Shown: positions 53,782 to 62,630 of the stretch, in pieces
Numbering within the stretch: the first letter of the stretch is position 1
Layout of the letters: each line of letters starts with the position of its first letter
Assembly: GCA_963850995.1 (NCBI GenBank)
Contig: CAWKNQ010000003.1
Location: 19,373 to 83,372 of the forward strand
Length of the DNA stretch: 64,000 nt
Reading direction: 5' to 3'
DNA from: Gaiellasilicea sp963850995
Lineage (GTDB): Bacteria; Actinomycetota; Thermoleophilia; Gaiellales; Gaiellaceae
The notes under the pieces: generated by a model
What the model saw: only the letters and a program-made list of their open reading frames with translations
What the model was told of the DNA's origin: nothing
Database searches by the model: none
Position numbers and translations under genes: made by a program

Positions 53782-55604
53782 TCGACCGTGACCGTCTTGG
53801 CCAGGTTGCGCGGCTGGTCGACGTTGAGGCCGCGCAGGCGCGCGATCCGGTAGGCCAGCAGCTGCAGCGGGATGATCGCGAGCACCGCCTGGAGGAACTT
53901 CGGCGACTTCGGGACGTAGATGACGTCGTCGGCGTGGTGCTGGATGTCCTCGTTGCCGTCCGTTGCGATCGCGATCACGTGCGCCCCGCGCGCCCGGACC
54001 TCCTGGATGTTCGAGACGAGCTTGTCGTAGACATGGATGTCCGTCGCGACGACGACGACGGGCGTGTCCTCGTCGAGGAGGGCGATCGGCCCGTGCTTCA
54101 TCTCGCCGGCCGAGTACGCCTCGGTCGGGATGTAGCTGATCTCCTTCAGCTTCAGCGCGCCTTCGAGCGCGACCGGGAGGCCGATGTGGCGCCCCAGATA
54201 GAGGAAGAACGGCCGGTCCCAGTAGCGCTGCGCGATCTCCTCGATCGGGTGGTCGCCGTCGAAGAAGCGGTCGATCTTCTTGGGCAGGTCGTAGACCTGG
54301 TCGAGGATGAAGGAGAGCTCGCCCGGCGGCATCGTCTCGCGCACCTGCGCGAGCTTGAGCGCGACGAGGTAGAGCAGCGAGACCTGCGCCGTGAAGGTCT
54401 TCGAGGCGGCGACGCCGACCTCGAGGCCGCAGCGCGTGTAGAGGACCGAGTCGACCTCGCGCGTGATCTGCGAGCCCATCATGTTCGTGATCGCGACGGT
54501 GCGCGCTCCCTTCTGACGCGCGAGCTTCATCGCCTCGATCGTGTCGCGCGTCTCGCCCGACTGCGAGATCCCGATCACGAGCGTGGCCTCGTCGATCACC
54601 GGGTTGCGGTAGATCCACTCGGACGCGATGTCGGGCTCCACCGGGACGCGCGCCCACTCCTCGATCACGTAGCGGCCGACGACACCGGCGTGATAGGCGG
54701 TGCCGCAAGCCAGGATCACGATCCGACGAAGCTCTCGCGCGTCCTGCTCGGTCAGGCCGAGGCCCTCGAGCACGAGCGTGCCGTGGCGGACACGGTCGCC
54801 GATCGTCTCCGCGACCGCCTCGGACTGCTCGTAGATCTCCTTGAGCATGAACGTCTCGTAGCCGCCCTTCTCCGCGCTCTCGTCGTCCCAGTCGAGCTCG
54901 ACCGGCTCGTGCCCCACGATCGTCCCGTCCGACCGGCTGAAGGCGGCGCCCTCGGGCGTGACGACGACGATGTCGCCGTCGTCCGGGAACTGCACGCGCC
55001 GCGTCTCGCTCAGGAACGCGGCTGCGTTCGAGGCGAGGAACATCTCGCCCTCGCCGATGCCGACGACGAGCGGCGTCTGGTGACGGGCGGCGACGAGCAC
55101 GTCCGGGTGATCGTGGTGGATGACGACGAAGGTGAAGTGGCCCTCGAGCTCGTCGTACGTCCGCCGGACGGCCTCGGCGAGGTCGCCCTCGTAGTGGCGC
55201 TCGATCAGGTGCGTGACGGTCTCGGCATCGGTCTCGGAGCTGAACGTGTGGCCCTCGGCGACGAGCCCGTCGCGGAGCTCGCGGTAGTTCTCGACGATCC
55301 CGTTCAGCACGATCGAGAGCTTCGCGCCGTCACAGCCGGCGAGAGGATGCGCATTGGCCTCGGTGACCCCGCCGTGCGTCGCCCAGCGCGTGTGCCCGAG
55401 CCCGTGGGTGGACTTCGAGCCGTTCGGGCCTGCGGCCGTCTTCAGGTTCTGGAGGTTGCCGACCGCGCGGACGTAGTCGAGACCGTCTTCCTCACGCAGC
55501 GCGATCCCAGCCGAGTCGTAGCCGCGGTACTCGAGCCGCTCGAGACCCCGCAGCAGGAGGGCCTTGCACTCCCTGGGCCCGACGTATCCGATGATCCCGC
55601 ACAT
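53778..55604 (-). CDS. glmS: Glutamine--fructose-6-phosphate aminotransferase
   Basis: Makes glucosamine-6-phosphate for UDP-GlcNAc and peptidoglycan, 608 residues. N-terminal glutaminase with nucleophile Cys2 (MCGIIGYVG) and HTRWATHGGVTEANAHP. Two SIS isomerase domains follow (SQSGETRDTIEAMKLA, KEISYIPTEAYSAGEMKHGPIAL), ending NLAKTVTVE. It lies 107 nt after glmM; no glmS ribozyme was seen, as expected outside Firmicutes. Confidence 0.97.
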   Translation of the reverse strand: MCGIIGYVGPRECKALLLRGLERLEYRGYDSAGIALREEDGLDYVRAVGNLQNLKTAAGPNGSKSTHGLGHTRWATHGGVTEANAHPLAGCDGAKLSIVLNGIVENYRELRDGLVAEGHTFSSETDAETVTHLIERHYEGDLAEAVRRTYDELEGHFTFVVIHHDHPDVLVAARHQTPLVVGIGEGEMFLASNAAAFLSETRRVQFPDDGDIVVVTPEGAAFSRSDGTIVGHEPVELDWDDESAEKGGYETFMLKEIYEQSEAVAETIGDRVRHGTLVLEGLGLTEQDARELRRIVILACGTAYHAGVVGRYVIEEWARVPVEPDIASEWIYRNPVIDEATLVIGISQSGETRDTIEAMKLARQKGARTVAITNMMGSQITREVDSVLYTRCGLEVGVAASKTFTAQVSLLYLVALKLAQVRETMPPGELSFILDQVYDLPKKIDRFFDGDHPIEEIAQRYWDRPFFLYLGRHIGLPVALEGALKLKEISYIPTEAYSAGEMKHGPIALLDEDTPVVVVATDIHVYDKLVSNIQEVRARGAHVIAIATDGNEDIQHHADDVIYVPKSPKFLQAVLAIIPLQLLAYRIARLRGLNVDQPRNLAKTVTVE

Positions 55605-55686
55605 CCAAGCCCCCTTTTTCGCTCCGCTGTCCTCTTGCCCCGAAACTCCCTGGAGAACGCATAAGAGCCCGGCGCCGGTTCTGTCG

Positions 55687-55711
55687 AAAAACCGTCCCGC
55701 AACGTCGCGGG
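55687..55711 (-). terminator. Intrinsic terminator after glmM
   Basis: On the minus strand a CCCGC-GACGTT-GCGGG hairpin starts directly after the glmM stop and is followed by ACGGTTTTT. This is one of the few sites in the window with a real U-run. It may limit read-through into glmS. Confidence 0.6.
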
Positions 55712-56971
55712 CTAGCCGAGCTCCTCCTGAACGAGGGACGCGATCCTACCACAGAGATCGCGCGCTTCCTGCTCCGTTTCTGCCTCTCCGAGAACCCTAA
55801 TCAAAGGTTCAGTCCCCGAGGCTCGCACGAGCACGCGGGCCTTGCCGTGAAGCGTGGCGTTCAGCCGCTCCGCCTCGGCAAGCGCGGCCGCCGGGACATC
55901 CCGCACGGCGACGCGAACGTTCTCCTGCACCTGTGCGTAGCGCGGCATCACCTCGACGGCGTCCGCCAGGGTCGTCCCGTGAGTCGCCTGACAGAGGAGG
56001 AGGGCCGCGGCGAGCCCGTCGCCGGTGACGTGGTCGCGCAGGCAGATCACGTGACCGGACTGCTCACCCCCCAGGATCGCTCCCTCCCGCCGCAGCGCCT
56101 CGAGCACGTAGCGGTCGCCGACGGCGGTCGTGAGCACGCGGATGCCGCGCTCCTCCATCAACCGGTGGAAGCCGAGGTTCGTCATCACCGTCACCGCCAC
56201 CACGTCGACGCCCAGGTGGAGGGCGAGGACGGCAAGGATCTGATCCCCGTCGACGGCGTTTCCGCCGGCGTCGACGGCGAGCATGCGGTCGCCGTCGCCG
56301 TCGAAGGCGACCCCGAGATCCAGTTGCTTCTCGCGCACGACGCGCGCGATGAGGGAGAGGTCGGTGGCTCCGCACCCGACGTTGATGTTCTCACCGTCCG
56401 GCTCGTTGCCGATGGTCGTGACTTCGGCGCCCAGCTGCTCGAACGCCTGCGGCGCGATCCCCGAATACGCACCGTTCGCGCAGTCGACCGCGATCCGCCG
56501 ACCGGAGAGGTCGCTGCCGAAGCGCTCCAGGACGTGCTCGAGATAGCTGTCGGTCGCGATGTCGACGCGGTCGATCTCGCCGCCGCCTTGCTCTGGGGCA
56601 TCGAGCAGCGCCTCGATCTCCTCCTCGGCGGCATCGGTCAGCTTGTTCCCCTCCCGGTCGAAGAACTTGACGCCGTTGTAGGCGGGAGGGTTGTGCGACG
56701 CGGAGATGACGACCCCGAGATCGAGCGCGAGCAGGGCGACCGCAGGCGTCGGCAGCACGCCCGCCAGAACCGCGTTCCCACCGGCGGCGACAACGCCTCG
56801 GGCGAACGCCTCCTCGAGGTCGGGGCCTGAGCCGCGCGTGTCACGGCCGACGAAGACACGGCCCCGGCCGGACCAGAGCGTCGCCGCCTTGCCGAGCCGC
56901 TCGACGAGGTCGACGGTCAGCCCTTCGCCGACGATGCCCCGAACCCCGTCGGTGCCGAAATAGCGCCGCAC
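55712..56971 (-). CDS. glmM: Phosphoglucosamine mutase
   Basis: Converts glucosamine-6-phosphate to glucosamine-1-phosphate, 419 residues. Start RRYFGTDGVRGIVGE; the phosphoserine loop is VVISASHNPPAYNG; the metal site is AFDGDGDRMLAVD; sugar-binding GGEQSGHVI; and phosphate-binding VRASGTEPLIRV. Follows rpsI by 10 nt and precedes glmS, so cell-wall precursor synthesis is in one cluster with ribosomal genes. Confidence 0.97.
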   Translation of the reverse strand: MRRYFGTDGVRGIVGEGLTVDLVERLGKAATLWSGRGRVFVGRDTRGSGPDLEEAFARGVVAAGGNAVLAGVLPTPAVALLALDLGVVISASHNPPAYNGVKFFDREGNKLTDAAEEEIEALLDAPEQGGGEIDRVDIATDSYLEHVLERFGSDLSGRRIAVDCANGAYSGIAPQAFEQLGAEVTTIGNEPDGENINVGCGATDLSLIARVVREKQLDLGVAFDGDGDRMLAVDAGGNAVDGDQILAVLALHLGVDVVAVTVMTNLGFHRLMEERGIRVLTTAVGDRYVLEALRREGAILGGEQSGHVICLRDHVTGDGLAAALLLCQATHGTTLADAVEVMPRYAQVQENVRVAVRDVPAAALAEAERLNATLHGKARVLVRASGTEPLIRVLGEAETEQEARDLCGRIASLVQEELG

Positions 56972-56980
56972 AGGCGCGGT

Positions 56981-57376
56981 CTAGCGCTTCGAGAACTGAG
57001 GCGCCTTGCGCGCCTTGTGCAGTCCGGCCTTCTTGCGCTCGACCTGGCGGGCGTCGCGCGTGAGGAAGCCCTCGCGCTTGAGCGAGATGCGCAGCTCGGG
57101 GTCCGCCTCGACGAGCGCGCGGGCGATCCCATGCCGGACCGCGCCGGCCTGGCCGGACGGCCCGCCGCCGTGGACGCGCACGCGGATGTCGAAGGTGCCC
57201 TCCACCCCGGCCGTCTTCAGCGGCGCGAGCGCAGCCACGCGGTGCGTCATGCGCGGGAAGTAGTCCTCGAGCGTGCGGCCGTTGAACCAGGTCTTGCCGT
57301 CGCCCGGGCGCAGGATCACACGCGCGACCGAGGTCTTGCGCTTGCCGGTACCCATGTACTGAGCCTGCTCTGCCAC
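56981..57376 (-). CDS. rpsI: 30S ribosomal protein S9
   Basis: Protein of 131 residues. GTGKRKTSVARVILRPGDGKT, then the loop GGGPSGQAGAVRHGIARALVE and the C-terminal RKKAGLHKARKAPQFSKR tail that reaches the P site. GTG at 57376 is preferred because GGAGG lies 7 nt upstream, overlapping the rplM stop (TAGTG); an ATG at 57355 is an alternative. Confidence 0.97.
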   Translation of the reverse strand: MAEQAQYMGTGKRKTSVARVILRPGDGKTWFNGRTLEDYFPRMTHRVAALAPLKTAGVEGTFDIRVRVHGGGPSGQAGAVRHGIARALVEADPELRISLKREGFLTRDARQVERKKAGLHKARKAPQFSKR

Positions 57377-57807
57377 TACGAAACCTCCAACGTCTTCGGT
57401 GCCTGCGCCTCGTGCGGGTGCACGGGGCCGGCGTAGATCTTCAGCTTCGTGATCTGCTGGCGCGCGAGCCGGTTGCGCGGAAGCATCCCCTTGACGGCCT
57501 TGCGAAGCACCTCCGTCGGCCGCCGCTCGAGCTGCTCGCGCAGCGTCCGCGAGCGCAGCCCGCCGGGATAGCCCGAGTGGCGGTAATAGATCTTCTGGTC
57601 GAGCTTCTGGCCGGTGACCGCGATCTTCTCGGCGTTGACGACGATCACGAAGTCGCCGGTGTCGACGTGCGGCGTGTAGGCCGGCTTGTTCTTGCCCCGC
57701 AGCGTGTCGGCGATCTGGGTCGCGAGACGGCCGAGGGTCTTGCCGTCGGCGTCGACGACGTACCACTCGCGTGCGATCTCGCCCGGCTTTGCGCTGTAGG
57801 TCTTCAT
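57376..57807 (-). CDS. rplM: 50S ribosomal protein L13
   Basis: Protein of 143 residues: EWYVVDADGKTLGRLATQIAD, GKNKPAYTPHVDTGDFVIVVNAEKI and the YRHSGYPGGL and MLPRNRLARQQI blocks are diagnostic. Conserved rplM-rpsI order. It begins 1 nt after the MFS transporter stop, which is unusual for a ribosomal operon and suggests an internal promoter within the transporter gene. Confidence 0.98.
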   Translation of the reverse strand: MKTYSAKPGEIAREWYVVDADGKTLGRLATQIADTLRGKNKPAYTPHVDTGDFVIVVNAEKIAVTGQKLDQKIYYRHSGYPGGLRSRTLREQLERRPTEVLRKAVKGMLPRNRLARQQITKLKIYAGPVHPHEAQAPKTLEVS

Positions 57808-57808
57808 T

Positions 57809-59047
57809 TCACAGGCTGTCTTTTACAGACAAAGGGCGCACATCGGGTGCGCCGGCGGCGGATCGTAGCAGAATCCAGGCCGCAGGAACGACCACGAAAG
57901 CCGTTGCGGCGAGCGCGAGCGCCTCGACGCCGACCTCGCTGTAGAGGACGCCGCCGAGCAGCACGAGAGCCGCGCCGGTGAAGCTCGACAGCTGGTCGGT
58001 CAGCCCGATCAGCTTGCCCCGCTCGGCCGGAAGGGCGCGGTCGGCGAGCTCCGTCACCGCGGCGACGTAGGAGATGTTCCAGCCGAGGCCGAGCAGGAAG
58101 AGCGAGGCGGAGACCCAGAAAACGCTCTCGAACCGGGCGAGGGCAAGCGTGGAAACGCCCATCAGCAGCAGGCCCGCGATCTCGCCCGGACGCCGTCCGA
58201 CCGCGTCCACGATCTGGCCGATCACGAGCACGAGCGCGTACATGCCGACGATGTGAAGGCTGATCACGGTGAACACGTCGGACTGGTGGTGGCCGTGGTC
58301 GATCACCAGGTAGCCGGTCAGGTTCATCACCGAGACCATGCAGGCGAAGCTGGCGATCGCCGCGACAAGCGCCGTCAGCACACCAGGGCGGCGGACGATC
58401 TCGCGGAGCGGCGCAGCCTCCTCGTCGGTGCCGCCGGCATCGAAGTGGAGCTTCTGGGCGATCGTGCGCGGGTCCGGGCGGATGCAGAGGACGAGCACGA
58501 GGCCGATCACCATGATCCCGGCGGCGGCGATCCACGGCAGCACGAGCGCCTCCAAGTCGAGCTCCTTGCCCGCGAACAGCGGCCGGAAGACGAGCGGGCC
58601 GAGCGCCGCGCCGAAGAGCGCGCCGAAGAGGACGTACGAGATCCCACGCGCGCGACGTGCGGGCGGATACATGTCGGCGGCCGCGGCCCTCGAGAGCAGG
58701 ATCGTCCCCTGCGCGATGCCGACGAGCGCGAAGCCGGCGATCACGAGCACCGCCGAGTCGACCCCGCAGCCGAGTGCGGTCGTCAGGCAGCCGCCGATCC
58801 CGGCGAGGCAGCCGCCCGCGAGCACAGGGATCCTGCCGTAGCGGTCCATCAGCCGGCCGGCGGGAAGTGCGGCGAGCGCTCCGGCGGTGAGAAAGATGGC
58901 CGGCCCGAGGCCGAGGATCCCTTCGATGTCGGTGACGAGCACGAGGGTCACGGTCCCGACCGCGACGGCGAGCTGGACCATGCCGGAGAGCGACGTCAGC
59001 GTCGCAGCGAGCAGGATCGTGTTGCGCCGGATCGGGAACTGCTCCAT
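57809..59047 (-). CDS. Major facilitator superfamily transporter
   Basis: Secondary transporter of 412 residues with 12 predicted hydrophobic segments. The loop 2-3 motif is GRLMDRYGRIPVLAGG (family G-x3-D-R-x-G-R), and a matching half-way motif is GQIVDAVGRRPGEIAGL. The central cytoplasmic loop is charged (RPDPRTIAQKLHFDAGGTDEE). Drug-efflux-like MFS is most likely; no substrate can be named. ATG at 59047 chosen. Adjacent to rplM. Confidence 0.92.
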   Translation of the reverse strand: MEQFPIRRNTILLAATLTSLSGMVQLAVAVGTVTLVLVTDIEGILGLGPAIFLTAGALAALPAGRLMDRYGRIPVLAGGCLAGIGGCLTTALGCGVDSAVLVIAGFALVGIAQGTILLSRAAAADMYPPARRARGISYVLFGALFGAALGPLVFRPLFAGKELDLEALVLPWIAAAGIMVIGLVLVLCIRPDPRTIAQKLHFDAGGTDEEAAPLREIVRRPGVLTALVAAIASFACMVSVMNLTGYLVIDHGHHQSDVFTVISLHIVGMYALVLVIGQIVDAVGRRPGEIAGLLLMGVSTLALARFESVFWVSASLFLLGLGWNISYVAAVTELADRALPAERGKLIGLTDQLSSFTGAALVLLGGVLYSEVGVEALALAATAFVVVPAAWILLRSAAGAPDVRPLSVKDSL

Positions 59048-59057
59048 CGGGCGCAGC

Positions 59058-59570
59058 CTACGCCAGCGCCGCGCGGAGACCTGCACGGAAGGCGGACGCA
59101 CCGCCGTGGGACGGATGGCGCACGTAGCGGCCGCCGAGCCTGGCGTGCGCGAGCCGGCCGACCGGGAGCACACGGCGGGCGCGGGCGAGCTCGGCGAGGA
59201 ACGGCGCGCCTGCCTCGATCTCGCGGCGCGTCGGCGGTCGGTTCGAGCTGCTCGTGCCGGGATGAGTGGGAACGAGGTTCCAGAGCAGGACGTCGTTCGC
59301 GATCCCGAGCTCAGCGAGCACGCGGTGAACGATCGTCGCCGTCGCCTCGGCGGGCCCCGTTCCCGTCAGCTGCCGCTCCGAGGTGAGCGGGATGCCCGAC
59401 ACACGCGTCCCCCGGTAACCCGGAGCCTCGGCGACGAGCAGCAGCGACGCGCCGGTTTTCGCGGCCAGGTACGCCCCGAGCCGGTCGCGCAGGAGCTGCG
59501 AGCCGGCGTACTGGTTGAACGTCGCGCCGATCCGCGCCGCCGCGAGCCGCTCGACGAAGCCCGTCTCCAT
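59058..59570 (-). CDS. Uracil-DNA glycosylase superfamily protein
   Basis: Protein of 170 residues. Motifs: LLLVAEAPGYRGTRVSGIPLTSERQLTG (water-activating region of UDG-like proteins, here with E in place of the usual D/N), VLLWNLVPTHPGTSSSNRPPT (F/N pocket) and the C-terminal RHPSHGGASAF (HPS, leucine-loop side). Fits a family 4/5-like or MUG-like branch rather than Ung. May remove damaged bases; specificity not predictable. Confidence 0.8.
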   Translation of the reverse strand: METGFVERLAAARIGATFNQYAGSQLLRDRLGAYLAAKTGASLLLVAEAPGYRGTRVSGIPLTSERQLTGTGPAEATATIVHRVLAELGIANDVLLWNLVPTHPGTSSSNRPPTRREIEAGAPFLAELARARRVLPVGRLAHARLGGRYVRHPSHGGASAFRAGLRAALA

Positions 59571-59590
59571 CGGCTACTAGCCTAGGGCGG

Positions 59591-59857
59591 GTGCAGCGCC
59601 GCCGCGTCGTCGTCCAGGGTCACGTGCAGGGCGTCTTCTTCCGCGAGACGCTGCGGCGGCGTGCGCTCGCCGGCGATGTTGCGGGTTGGGTGCGCAACCG
59701 GCCCGACGGGAGCGTGGAAGCGGTCTTCGAGGGCGAGCGCGACGCGGTCGAGCGCCTCGTGGAGTTCGCGCGCGAAGGCCCGCGCGGGGCGCGCGTCGAC
59801 TGGGTCGACGTCGCCGGCGAGGAGCCCGAGGGCCTGGACGGCTTCGAGATCGGCTAG
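59591..59857 (+). CDS. acyP: Acylphosphatase
   Basis: Protein of 88 residues hydrolysing acyl phosphates. The catalytic Arg lies in VVVQGHVQGVFFRETLRRRA (GxVQGVxFR) and the catalytic Asn in GWVRNRPDGSVEAVFEG (GWVRN). GTG start 20 nt from the divergent glycosylase gene. Its stop overlaps that of the convergent aminotransferase (CTAG). Confidence 0.95.
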   Translation: MQRRRVVVQGHVQGVFFRETLRRRALAGDVAGWVRNRPDGSVEAVFEGERDAVERLVEFAREGPRGARVDWVDVAGEEPEGLDGFEIG

Positions 59858-61033
59858 ACGCGCTCGAGCTCGAGCACGCGCCGCAGCGAGCGCACCGCCT
59901 GGCCGATCCGCTGCTCGTTCTCGACGAGGGCGAAGCGGACGTGGCCGTCACCATCAGGGCCGAAGCCGATGCCCGGGCTGACGGCGACGTGCGCCTCCCG
60001 CGCCAGGAACTCCGCGAAGGGCAACGAGCCCTGCTCGCGATACGGCTCCGGGATGGGAGCCCAGACGAACATGGTTCCCCGCGGCTTCGGGAAGCGCCAG
60101 CCCGCCCGCGCGAGCCCGGTGCAGAGCGCGTCGCGACGCGACTCGTAGACCCGGCACACCTCGAGCGGATGGTCGGGCCGCTCGTTCATGGTCACGATCG
60201 CCGCGATCTGGATCGGCTGGAACGTGCCGTAGTCGAGGTACGACTTCAGACGCGTGAGCGCCGCGACCACGTCGGCGTTGCCGACGAGGAAGCCGACCCG
60301 CCACCCGGCCATCGAGAACGACTTCGTCAGGGTGTACAGCTCGACGCAGCACTCCTTCGCGCCCTCGACCTGGAGGATCGAGGGCGGCTCGTGCCCGTCG
60401 AAGGCGAGGTCGGCGTAGGCGAAGTCGTGGACGACGAGGAGACCGTGCTCGCGAGCGAAGGCGACGACCCGCTGCATGAAGTCGAGCTCGACCGTCGCCG
60501 TGGTCGGGTTGTGCGGAAACGAGAGGATCACGACGCGCGGCCGTGGACGGGCGCGCGCGTGACGCCTCCTCGAGGTTGGCGAAGAGATCCTCGTCCGGTC
60601 CCATCGCGACCTGGGTCACGGACGCGCCGGCGAAGATCGGCGCGTAGACGTGAATCGGATAGCTCGGGCTCGGCACGAGCGCGGAGTCGCCCGGCTGGAG
60701 CAGCACCCACATCAGGTGCGAGAGCCCCTCCTTCGCGCCGATCGTGTTCAGCACCTCGCGCTCCGGGTCGAGCTCGACGCCGAAGCGGCGCCGGTAGAGG
60801 TCGGCGGCCGCCAGCCGCAGCTTGGGGATCCCGCGCGAGGCCGAGTAGCGATGGTTTCGCGGCTTCTGCGCCGCCTCGATCAGCTTCTCGACGGCGAGCT
60901 CGGGCGACGGCAGGTCCGGGTTGCCGAAGCCGAGGTCGATCACGTCCTCGCCCTCCCGGCGGAGCGTCGCCGTCAGCTCGGCGATATGGGCGAAGACATA
61001 CGGCGGGAGCGCGCCAACGCGCCTGAACTCCAA
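59854..61033 (-). CDS. PLP aminotransferase (class I/II), one frameshift
   Basis: About 392 residues ignoring one extra base near 60545. Fold-type I aminotransferase: VIDLGFGNPDLPSPE, YSASRGIPKLRLAAADLY, GAKEGLSHLMWVLLQPGD, PSPSYPIH, the (V)ILSFPHNPTTA phosphate/Asn region, DFAYADLAFDG, and the PLP Lys in ELYTLTKSFSMAGWRVGF. Resembles alanine/aspartate- and LL-diaminopimelate-type aminotransferases; the acceptor is not assignable. Starts 4 nt after guaA on the same strand. Confidence 0.88.
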
Positions 61034-61037
61034 CGGC

Positions 61038-62630
61038 TCACTCCCACTCGATCGTGGACGGCGGCTTCGAGCTGATGTCGAGCGCGACCCTGTTCACGCC
61101 CGGGATCTCGTTGATGATCCGGCTCGAGATCGTCTCGAGCAGGTCGTAGGGCAGGCGGGCCCAGTCCGCCGTCATCGCGTCCTCGGAGGTGACCGCGCGG
61201 ATCACGATCGGATACGCGTAGGTGCGCTCGTCGCCCTGCACCCCGACGGACTTGATCGCCGGCAGCACGGCGAAGCTCTGCCAGAGGTCGCGGTAGAGGC
61301 CCGCGCGGCGCACCTCCTCCTGGATTACGGCGTCGGCGGCGCGGAGGATCTCGAGCCGCTCGCGCGTCACCTCGCCGATGATCCTGATCGCGAGCCCCGG
61401 GCCGGGGAACGGCTGCCGCCACACCATCCGCTCGGGCATCCCGAGCTCCTCGCCGACCCGCCGCACCTCGTCCTTGAAGAGGAGACGGAGGGGCTCGACG
61501 AGCTCCATCGCCATGTCCGCGGGCAGGCCGCCGACGTTGTGGTGCGACTTGATCTTCGCCGCGACGCCGTCGGTGCCCCCGGACTCGATCACGTCCGAAT
61601 AGAGCGTCCCCTGGACGAGGAAACGAACGTCACCTTGCTGACCCGAACTGCTCTGCGCGTGCGCCTGCTCCTCGAAGACGCGGATGAATTCCTCGCCGAT
61701 CAACCGGCGCTTCTCCTCCGGCTCGTCGACGCCCTCGAGCCGCGAGAGGAACCGGTCCTGCGCCCGCACGTGGACGAGCGGGACGTGGAAGTGGCCGCCG
61801 AAGGTCTCCACGACCTGTTCTGCCTCGTTCGAGCGCATGAAGCCGTGGTCGACGAAGACGCACGTGAGCTGGTCGCCGACCGCCTTGTGCACGAGCAACG
61901 CGGCGACGGCGGAGTCGACGCCCCCGGACAGGGCGCACAGCACCCGGTCCGAGCCCACCTGGGCGCGGATGCGCTCGACCTGCTCCTCGATCACGGCGGC
62001 GGGAGTCCAGGCGGGCCGCGCGTCCGCGATCCCGAAGAGGAAGTTCTTGAGCACGTCCTGCCCGTACGGGGTGTGCCGGACCTCGGGGTGGAACTGGACG
62101 CCGTAGAGGCCGCGCCCGCGGTCCTCGAACGCAGCGATCGGCGTCGACGGCGAGCCGGCGACCACCTCGGCGCCGGCGGGCGGCGCGGTCACGGAGTCGC
62201 GGTGGCTCATCCAGACGGTCTGCTCGGGCGGCAGCCCGGCGAAGAGCGCCCCTGTTCCTCCCTCGAGCGCGGTCTTCCCGAACTCCGACACACCCGTCCG
62301 CTCGACGGTGCCGCCGAGCTCGAGCGCCATCAGCTGCATGCCGTAGCAGATCCCGAGCGTCGGGACGCCGAGCTCGTAGATGCCCGGGTCGATGCTGGGG
62401 GCGTCCGCTGCGTAGACGGAAGCCGGCCCGCCCGAGAGGATCAGTGCCAGCGGGTTCCGTGCCCGCACCTCGTCGGCACGGAGGCGGTGCGAGACGAGCT
62501 CGGAGTAGACGCGCGCTTCGCGAACCCGCCGCGCGATCAGCTGCGAGTACTGCCCGCCGAGGTCGAGCACGAGCACCGGCCGCTCCTCCGCGACGGGCTC
62601 GGGGAGGGGGAGCGGGTGCACCGTGCCCAT
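61038..62630 (-). CDS. guaA: GMP synthase (glutamine-hydrolysing)
   Basis: Converts XMP to GMP, 530 residues. N-terminal class I amidotransferase (LDLGGQYSQLIARRVRE, nucleophile Cys in LGICYGMQLMAL, VQFHPEV His/Glu). ATP pyrophosphatase SGGVDSAVAALLVHKA (P-loop), and C-terminal dimerisation domain ending NRVALDISSKPPSTIEWE. Directly follows guaB with no spacing. Confidence 0.98.
   Translation of the reverse strand: MGTVHPLPLPEPVAEERPVLVLDLGGQYSQLIARRVREARVYSELVSHRLRADEVRARNPLALILSGGPASVYAADAPSIDPGIYELGVPTLGICYGMQLMALELGGTVERTGVSEFGKTALEGGTGALFAGLPPEQTVWMSHRDSVTAPPAGAEVVAGSPSTPIAAFEDRGRGLYGVQFHPEVRHTPYGQDVLKNFLFGIADARPAWTPAAVIEEQVERIRAQVGSDRVLCALSGGVDSAVAALLVHKAVGDQLTCVFVDHGFMRSNEAEQVVETFGGHFHVPLVHVRAQDRFLSRLEGVDEPEEKRRLIGEEFIRVFEEQAHAQSSSGQQGDVRFLVQGTLYSDVIESGGTDGVAAKIKSHHNVGGLPADMAMELVEPLRLLFKDEVRRVGEELGMPERMVWRQPFPGPGLAIRIIGEVTRERLEILRAADAVIQEEVRRAGLYRDLWQSFAVLPAIKSVGVQGDERTYAYPIVIRAVTSEDAMTADWARLPYDLLETISSRIINEIPGVNRVALDISSKPPSTIEWE

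Noticed and set aside
55605..55711. A glmS ribozyme upstream of glmS
   Set aside because: The 107-nt gap is too short, contains a glmM terminator, and no ribozyme core is visible.
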